Below the pieces are notes generated by a model. That model made no database searches and had not been told where the DNA came from. It saw only the letters and a list, made by a program, of their open reading frames with translations. This document shows positions 61,966 through 64,000 of a DNA stretch of 64,000 bases, piece after piece. The position numbers and the translations under genes were made by a program. Every line of letters starts with the position of its first letter. Position 1 is the first letter of the stretch. This DNA is from Megalonaias nervosa. Its lineage: Eukaryota; Mollusca; Bivalvia; Unionida; Unionidae. The DNA lies in assembly GCA_016617855.1 (NCBI GenBank), contig JAECUM010000798.1:1-64000 (forward strand), in the 5' to 3' direction.

Positions 61966-63090
61966 GTAAAGAAATAAAATGATATTTGGTTGATAGTATT
62001 TGTTCAGAGACAAATTTTAAGAGGTGAACCTGTGTACAGAAGTCACCTGTGTTCAAATGCCAGTTTTTGCCTTTTCCCATGGGTGGCCACTGTTGACAGG
62101 TTTAACTAGAAACAATAATAGAAAATCCATTTCACAACAATAATGCCATCAGTAATGTTTCAGATGTTAATATAAATTCTCTAGGGACATATGAAGAAAA
62201 GAAAATATTTTAAATGTTATTTAGCACTCTGTTTTAAGAGGCTGAAAATGTTTTTGAATAATATCTCTGGAATGGTTTACTTTAATCTAACTTATGTAAA
62301 TTAGTAATACATCAGTTCTTCAAATCATCAGTATTTTCAGTACTTTGATTTGTCCCTAGATCTCAGGCACTCATCAATTATGAAATATAATTGCTTTGTA
62401 AACAGATGTTACCCAATAAATGTTTATCCTGTCAGCTGTTGAGTTAGATAATGCTGATACACAGAACATGATTTAGAGAATGGAGCAGCCTAGTGCATGA
62501 TTTAGAAAATGGAACAATATAATATGAACGGAACAATATAATACATGATTTACAGATTGGAACAATATAATACATGATTTGGAGAACGGAGCAATAAAAT
62601 GCATGATTTAGGGAATGTAGCAATATAATACAAAATCAATTTTGTACTCTTATGTAATTTACTTGAGCTAGAATATCAAAAGCTACTCAACTACGTCAAA
62701 CACAAATTCTTAAAGGAGCAGATATCACTGTGGTTGTTGGCATGTTGATAGCAATCCTTGGTGACAGTAAATGTGATGGAATTTTAACTGATGTTACTAC
62801 ACAGACATCAGTGGAAAATGGCCAGTACACTTTGTGTGTTCTATACATAAGATGGTTTTTAAGGTTTGTTTTCATGTCACCTACATAATTAACAAACAAT
62901 AATTCTAATTGGATTTATTCTTCATGATGTATGTTGTTTTTTCCCACACAGAATCCAGATATTGTTCTAGTCCACTACCTGAATGTCCCTTACCCTAATA
63001 ACACCAAACTGAGTCTCCCAACACTGTCATTTGCCAAGGAAAAGAAGGAGTGGACCAAGGAAGAAATGATGGAACAGCTTCAGCCCATGT
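34794..63090 (+). CDS. CAMTA: CAMTA transcription factor, 5' part of gene (6 coding exons, 3' end outside window)
   Basis: Six exons spliced at AG/GT borders give one open frame of 200 codons plus 1 nt. Known of the family: CAMTA proteins are nuclear calmodulin-binding transcription activators with an N-terminal CG-1 DNA-binding domain, then TIG, ankyrin and IQ regions. Seen here: a variable N-terminus of about 50 residues, then the CG-1 domain with RWNTNEEIA, KDGYCWK, KDGKTIREDHMKLKVQG, YVHSAI, TFHRRCYWLL and PDIVLVHYLNVP in the expected order, then KEWTKEEMMEQLQPM. Exon coding lengths are 85, 101, 68, 136, 72 and 139 nt; intron phases are 1, 0, 2, 0, 0 and 1. Introns are 2756, 9935, 3742, 1611 and 9652 bp. 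The basic stretch in exon 4 could act as a nuclear localisation signal. Whether it corresponds to vertebrate CAMTA1 or CAMTA2 cannot be told; invertebrates usually carry a single gene. No promoter could be fixed. Confidence 0.93.
36015..36608 (-). other. Unassigned 197-codon open frame in CAMTA intron 1
   Basis: The longest open frame in the window (MLNPQDIRRNFG...), antisense to CAMTA. It is rich in Ser, Phe, Leu and Tyr and shows no motif I know. Near its C-terminus the phrase KSFSHISGYI recurs just downstream on the same strand in another frame (FSHITGYIVPRKWKLCALP, about 35930-36000), so the DNA contains an internal ~85-bp repeat. This argues for repeat DNA more than a gene, but its length makes it worth a search. 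Confidence 0.3.
36869..36926 (+). repeat. 29-bp tandem duplication
   Basis: ttgtccagtgtccatctgaa followed by gtccatcag is present twice in exact tandem. Confidence 0.97.
36945..37472 (+). repeat. Family-D composite repeat, copy 3, with terminal hairpin
   Basis: Monomers with ggggttttcactgaaagact..., gattggccaccatattgaaa, cttgaagacttcttttgatatctag. The right end carries the clean hairpin agtcccattgagggact (stem AGTCCC/GGGACT) at about 37449-37466, then gttgtgg. Confidence 0.8.
37635..37735 (+). CDS. CAMTA: CAMTA coding exon 2 (start of CG-1 domain)
   Basis: The acceptor tgtattttgcag is followed by AG, which completes the split Glu codon, then 33 codons ending RQRWNTNE; the donor is GAG|gtagat. 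The LPKQ and FPKVRQRWNTNE segments match the entry into the CG-1 domain, where animal CAMTAs have an LPK...R.RWNTNEEIA pattern. This gives residues 29-62. The intron before it is 2.8 kb and the one after it 9.9 kb. Confidence 0.93.
37736..38009. other. CAMTA intron 2, first part; nothing recognised
   Basis: AT-rich intronic sequence after the exon 2 donor. Confidence 0.4.
38010..38570 (+). repeat. Array of ~160-180-bp monomers (family I)
   Basis: agtttttctgtatggt(a/g/c)(a/t)ta(a/g) recurs at about 38019, 38200 and 38354, each followed by ttggac(t)(t/g)(t/g)agaat(c/t)a(g/a)ta and tt(t)gcc...ttcatat. It lies in CAMTA intron 2. Confidence 0.65.
38571..39805. other. CAMTA intron 2; nothing recognised
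   Basis: AT-rich intronic sequence. Confidence 0.4.
39806..40128 (+). mobile_element. tRNA-derived SINE, family A copy 5 (best-preserved)
   Basis: The head accgctccggtggcctagcg then gttagagcgtccgcctcg has an intact box A, and ggttcgaacccc is a perfect box B. Body and (AC)n tail are complete. A 13-bp target duplication, acaaaagtttttg, flanks it (39792-39804 and 40129-40141). It lies in CAMTA intron 2, sense orientation. Confidence 0.95.
40142..40360. other. CAMTA intron 2; nothing recognised
   Basis: Short noncoding spacer. Confidence 0.4.
40361..40551 (+). mobile_element. tRNA-like SINE, family C (degraded)
   Basis: gagccatggtgacttagccattagtttgg has a box A-like block and gggtttgaatcctgcc a box B-like block at tRNA spacing; the element ends gtaaaacaccaaaccaaaac. 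It differs from families A and B. Confidence 0.55.
40730..40884 (-). mobile_element. tRNA-like SINE fragment
   Basis: The reverse complement from 40884 reads gaagcaatggtaggtcagttggtaaag...agttcgatattagc, with A- and B-box-like segments. The downstream part is short. Confidence 0.45.
40885..42583. other. CAMTA intron 2; nothing recognised
   Basis: Includes a 119-codon minus-strand frame (41455-41814) without recognisable domain. Confidence 0.4.
42593..42784 (+). other. Acidic open frame in CAMTA intron 2, unassigned
   Basis: After a possible acceptor (tgtatgttcag, ends 42599) the frame reads SSQTNLFNAIYIVEEEVTQE...GTDSDKDSVLSDHGLGFLDV...NDDDDDDNWPF and stops. Acidic, low complexity, ending in a GAT repeat. 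It could be a terminal exon, the acidic tail of an old transposase, or chance. It lacks any ATG nearby. Confidence 0.25.
42785..43033. other. CAMTA intron 2; nothing firmly recognised
   Basis: Contains ttgtccaacaaattttctcgcctgg, reminiscent of the AACTTGG-type dispersed repeats, but too diverged to assign. Confidence 0.3.
43034..43239 (+). mobile_element. Foldback MITE, copy 4
   Basis: Starts catagatactcacaagttg, ends cacgtatatatgg; the interior has ctgcaaactgcccagatccagatctgccatcacataatgtg and the aacaaacagaccctgatctgc module as in the copies at 1.5-3.3 kb. Confidence 0.75.
43369..43709 (+). mobile_element. tRNA-derived SINE, family A copy 6 (complete)
   Basis: Head accgctccggtggcctagtg, box B gggtttgatccc, complete body and a (CA)n tail (43677-43709). 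Target duplication aggcagatag at 43357-43366 and 43710-43719. Confidence 0.94.
43733..43794 (+). repeat. (GTAT)n microsatellite
   Basis: About 15 GTAT units with one GCAT variant, directly after the SINE. A related GCAT run lies at 43319-43340, before the SINE's left duplication. Confidence 0.97.
43848..45592. mobile_element. DNA transposon of the CCTCGTTATAA family, copy 1
   Basis: The left end atccctcgttataatgcagt then agtcagggtccac is mirrored at the right by ggggtccatag...gcattatag...agcattataatg (45530-45592). About 1.74 kb. Termini of this type occur in pogo-like elements, but no transposase was recognised; the 92-codon minus frame 44873-45151 is unassigned. Confidence 0.5.
45593..45942. 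other. CAMTA intron 2; nothing recognised
   Basis: AT-rich noncoding spacer. Confidence 0.4.
45956..46268 (+). mobile_element. tRNA-derived SINE, family A copy 7
   Basis: Head ccactctggtggcctaggtggttagagtg; the B box is damaged by a deletion (gtaggtccagccgag). Full body, short (AC)n tail. A 13-bp target duplication, gcaatagaagata, at 45943-45955 and 46269-46281. Confidence 0.93.
46282..47670. other. CAMTA intron 2, last part; one CpG-containing patch
   Basis: Mostly AT-rich. From 47030 to 47270 CpG is unusually frequent for this window (gagcgcgttgagtggaatcg, cacgagtaag, gtgcgtaactctcg) with no identified gene. Confidence 0.4.
47671..47738 (+). CDS. CAMTA: CAMTA coding exon 3 (CG-1 domain)
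   Basis: The acceptor acaattttcag is followed by 22 codons (EIASILIAFDKHKEWQQREL and KV) and two bases of an Arg codon that is completed by the first G of exon 4; the donor is GAG|gtatat. The exon covers residues 63-85 and continues NTNE|EIAS, the first helix of the CG-1 domain. At 68 bp it would be missed by ORF calling, and it is placed with confidence because both neighbouring phases fit. Confidence 0.94.
47938..48112 (+). repeat. Possible end of a DNA transposon
   Basis: acagtaaaacctgttttagcggtcacctt...aattggtccccagta resembles the terminal part of widespread TIR elements with acagt(g/a)aaacct ends. No partner terminus was found. Confidence 0.3.
48613..48720 (+). repeat. Terminus of the CCTCGTTATAA family, copy 2 (one end)
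   Basis: tacagtgtatctcagcgata then acgcgatggttggggtccataaaact...gttataacc matches the left end at 43848; both are followed within 350 bp by a related gcacccattttgcg / gggtgcaaaaat segment. Confidence 0.5.
48721..50029. other. CAMTA intron 3; nothing recognised
   Basis: AT-rich noncoding DNA, perhaps the decayed inside of the element that starts at 48613. Confidence 0.35.
50030..50352 (+). mobile_element. tRNA-derived SINE, family A copy 8
   Basis: The head is eroded (ccagtggtctagtggttagagcat, ggtctcaaaccctgactgag) but the body (agcataaagaggttagtgct, ggtgtcaggataatgtgatt, gctagacatcactat) and (AC)n tail are complete. Confidence 0.9.
50353..51480. other. CAMTA intron 3, last part; nothing recognised
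   Basis: AT-rich noncoding DNA. Confidence 0.4.
51481..51616 (+). CDS. CAMTA: CAMTA coding exon 4 (CG-1 core)
   Basis: The acceptor aaacattgcag is followed by G plus 45 codons; the donor is GAG|gttagt. Residues 86-130 include PPTGSMLLFNRNQVRYRKDG, YCWKRRKDGKTIREDHMKLK and VQGVE. This is the most conserved block of CG-1 and carries the dense basic stretch thought to serve DNA contact and nuclear import. The translation shows no stop or gap. The reading frame runs on upstream into the intron without a stop for about 60 bp; that part (MVRLINLVADD...) has no CAMTA similarity and precedes the acceptor, so it is intron. Confidence 0.96.
51617..52829. other. CAMTA intron 4, first part; nothing recognised
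   Basis: AT-rich noncoding DNA. Confidence 0.4.
52830..53065 (+). repeat. Family-E monomers, third locus
   Basis: gcatttcaaccagattttgcgtgcagttttatatttgatgagacc, then gagttatggcttctcattgcc and ctttgctttctatagcataac match the monomers at 10.1-10.7 and 14.4-15.2 kb, in the same orientation. It ends 160 bp before exon 5. Confidence 0.65.
53228..53299 (+). CDS. CAMTA: CAMTA coding exon 5 (CG-1 domain)
   Basis: The acceptor ttattttcag is followed by 24 codons, CIYGSYVHSAILNTFHRRCY then WLLQ; the donor is CAG|gtatga. These are residues 131-154. The exon is symmetric (phase 0 at both ends, 72 bp), so skipping would keep frame but remove the conserved YVHSAI...TFHRRCYWL segment. GSYVHS has Ser where vertebrate CAMTAs usually have Cys (GCYVHS). 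Confidence 0.95.
53300..54460. other. CAMTA intron 5, first part; nothing recognised
   Basis: AT-rich noncoding DNA; a T run at 53500. Confidence 0.4.
54461..56276. mobile_element. DNA transposon of the CCTCGTTATAA family, copy 3 (both ends)
   Basis: The left end acacctctccctcgataac...agaccgcactataagc is mirrored at the right end (reverse complement acaccactccctcaataact then ...gacccgcttataacgc). About 1.8 kb with a SINE nested inside at 55411. No transposase reading was found. Confidence 0.6.
55411..55668 (-). mobile_element. tRNA-derived SINE, family B copy 4 (complete, nested)
   Basis: Reads as the reverse complement of the 26989 copy: (GTT)n tail, gggtttaacgccatttttcagc, and a head ending ccactcggccactcgggg. 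An 11-bp target duplication, gcttttaattg, at 55400-55410 and 55669-55679. It interrupts the transposon at 54461-56276. Confidence 0.92.
56277..57229. other. CAMTA intron 5; possible 5' part of the DIRS-like element
   Basis: A frame fragment at 56534-56640 reads DLEALADDDSGYYDCISSL, and 56990-57080 continues in scattered pieces. This could be the first ORF of the DIRS element that follows, but I cannot match it to a family. Confidence 0.3.
57555..58600 (+). pseudogene. DIRS reverse transcriptase / RNase H fragments
   Basis: SLDLTNAYFHVPTHPTH (about 57580-57630) matches the DIRS RT block with the first catalytic Asp (D..DAYFHVP.H). Next come a KLDLFPSQYFFHLGIDF piece (57890-57935), VSGNWSPENKALDINILEMK (58288-58347, the (W/T)SP.E...HIN.LEMKA block of DIRS RNase H), and VLANSLSRRD (58554-58583, the AD.LSR motif), followed by a FAMR/SPILYPKAW-like stretch (58650-58720). 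The order RT then RNase H, with these specific motifs, separates DIRS from LTR and non-LTR elements. The polymerase YLDD box was not found. Confidence 0.75.
59225..59420 (+). pseudogene. DIRS tyrosine recombinase fragment
   Basis: FKRPKLLILFSKGNLSMVL, then with a frameshift PLAETSLKLLSYKACFLMAS and VVNGMPF, follows the pattern P.WNLS.VL....PFEPL...SLK.LT.KT.FL.A..(S/T)..R.SE at the start of the DIRS tyrosine recombinase catalytic domain. In live elements the enzyme integrates the circular DNA copy by recombination instead of a DDE integrase. The catalytic R...H.xR...Y set was not recognisable downstream. Confidence 0.6.
59651..61915. other. CAMTA intron 5; nothing firmly recognised
   Basis: The frame at 59664-60008 (114 codons) may be the last remnant of the DIRS element or chance. 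The rest is AT-rich. Confidence 0.35.
61916..61966 (+). repeat. (TAA)n microsatellite
   Basis: About 17 uninterrupted units. It generates the poly-Ile stretch of a spurious minus-strand frame. Confidence 0.98.
62465..62632 (+). repeat. ~25-33-bp degenerate minisatellite, five to six copies
   Basis: acatgatttagagaatgga followed by (g)caatataat recurs with changes; it lies 320 bp before exon 6. Confidence 0.9.
62952..63090 (+). CDS. CAMTA: CAMTA coding exon 6 (end of CG-1 domain)
   Basis: The acceptor ttttcccacacag is followed by 46 codons plus a T; the donor is T|gtatgttttc. Residues 155-200 begin NPDIVLVHYLNVPYPNN, the C-terminal end of CG-1, and finish KEWTKEEMMEQLQPM, matching the conserved segment after CG-1 that runs K(E/K)W(T/S)..E(L/M)...L.PM before the next exon. 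The split codon T|.. fits the Phe that usually follows PM. The next exon is not within the last 910 bases. Confidence 0.95.
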
Positions 63091-63154
63091 GTATGTTTTC
63101 TGCAATCATGCTAAGTGACTTTTAGTTATGTGTGTTATAGACCCAAAGAGTTTA

Positions 63155-63830
63155 TGGTTTGGCCTTTTGTCCATCATTCATTGTCCGTCCATTTGTTAGC
63201 ACAAGACTTATTATTGCTACTCTTAAACTGCTTGGTTGTTTGCCATGAATCTTAATATACAGATTCATCCCATTGTCTAATTTGTCCTAAATGACAATGG
63301 TGCTACTGAAATATCCAATGTGGATGCCAACATTTGCCAGCTTAAAAATATTATTGCCACTCATCAAATGGTCATATTGACATGACATTTCATTAAAACA
63401 CTTAATATGACGTTTGGTTGACCCTAAATGAAAATGGTCCTGATCTGAGCTCCAATATGTTATTGCTACTCATCTTTGATGGATGGTCATATCGGCATGG
63501 AGGTTTTATCACAAGACTGGTGTCTAGTTTCTCGTTGGTCCTAAATAAAATTAGTACTGATGAGATGCAATATGGCCACTGTGCAACCATTTTGAAAATC
63601 TTGCCATTATTCCTCCAAAACAAAAATTCATATTGACATGGGGTTTTCACCAAAACACATATGATGGTGTCTGGTTTGGTCTTAAATGAAAATGGTGCTG
63701 ATATGACACCCAATATAGCAACCATAGTGTTCATGTTGAAAATCTTGTTATTTCTTCTTCTCCTGAATGGATGGTCTTATTGACATGGGATTTTCATCCA
63801 AAAGACTTCTTATGATATCCAGTTGAGAGA
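63155..63830 (+). repeat. Family-D composite repeat, copy 4
   Basis: The left end tttgtccatcattcattgtccgtccatttgttagcacaag matches those at 20.7 and 26.0 kb; about four monomers follow (…accaaaacacatatgatggtgtctgg..., …ccaaaagacttcttatgatatccag). It lies in CAMTA intron 6. The frames 63402-63734 (-) and 63418-63636 (+) are by-products. Confidence 0.8.
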
Positions 63831-64000
63831 CTTGCCAATCCTTATGAATTCACCATAAGACAGAAAAAGATATTAATTATAGACTTGTTGAACAGTAGCA
63901 AAAAGTCTGAAAATATAATCATTGTTGTACAGTATTCCCTTTCAATCTCTAGTCGGATCCAGGTTTCCACATTAAATTAAGTGGAGTTGGTCAGGTAGTA
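63831..64000. other. CAMTA intron 6 to window end; nothing recognised
   Basis: No match to the next expected CAMTA exon (continuation after QLQPM). Confidence 0.45.

Noticed and set aside
61871..62080. Isoleucine-rich membrane protein on the minus strand
   Set aside because: The poly-Ile run is the translated (TAA)n microsatellite.

Overview
This window looks like AT-rich, repeat-dense animal nuclear DNA. The intron-split CAMTA gene, the mix of transposon types (Penelope-like, DIRS-like and I/Jockey-like retroelements, pogo- and THAP-type DNA transposons) and the tRNA-derived SINEs with (AC)n or (AAC)n tails point to a mollusc, probably a bivalve. That placement is an inference. No bacterial, organellar or rRNA features were seen, and nearly all listed open frames are chance reads through noncoding or repeat DNA.

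The only convincing cellular gene is the 5' part of a calmodulin-binding transcription activator (CAMTA) on the + strand. Six coding exons (34794-34878, 37635-37735, 47671-47738, 51481-51616, 53228-53299, 62952-63090) join in frame into the first 200 codons: a short Ser/Thr/Gln/Asn-rich N-terminus, the whole CG-1 DNA-binding domain and its conserved tail. The TIG, ankyrin and IQ regions must lie beyond the right edge. Introns run from 1.6 to about 9.9 kb.

The left half (1-34.7 kb) has no recognisable cellular gene. It holds foldback MITEs (1.5-3.3 kb and again at 43 kb), a decayed THAP-type transposon with perfect 18-bp inverted repeats (5.9-7.9 kb), a pogo-like transposon with TA target duplication (15.99-17.61 kb), a decayed non-LTR retrotransposon (18.4-18.9 kb), a Penelope-like retroelement flanked by 87-bp inverted repeats (22.69-24.30 kb), several SINEs, minisatellites and a 0.4-kb local duplication (30.3/31.7 kb).

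The introns carry more of the same: young SINE insertions with clear target duplications, a family of DNA transposons with CCCTCGTTATAA-type termini, and a decayed DIRS-type retrotransposon in intron 5.

The most unusual large-scale pattern is a set of several different arrays of about 120-170-bp monomers. The ones I could orient all read on the + strand and several share a core like (G/A)A(T/C)C(A/T)AACTTGG. One family ends in a short hairpin. This layout resembles the pearl/Helentron-associated elements of bivalves and is the main candidate for an under-described system. All coordinates and homology calls were made by reading the sequence; no database search was possible.
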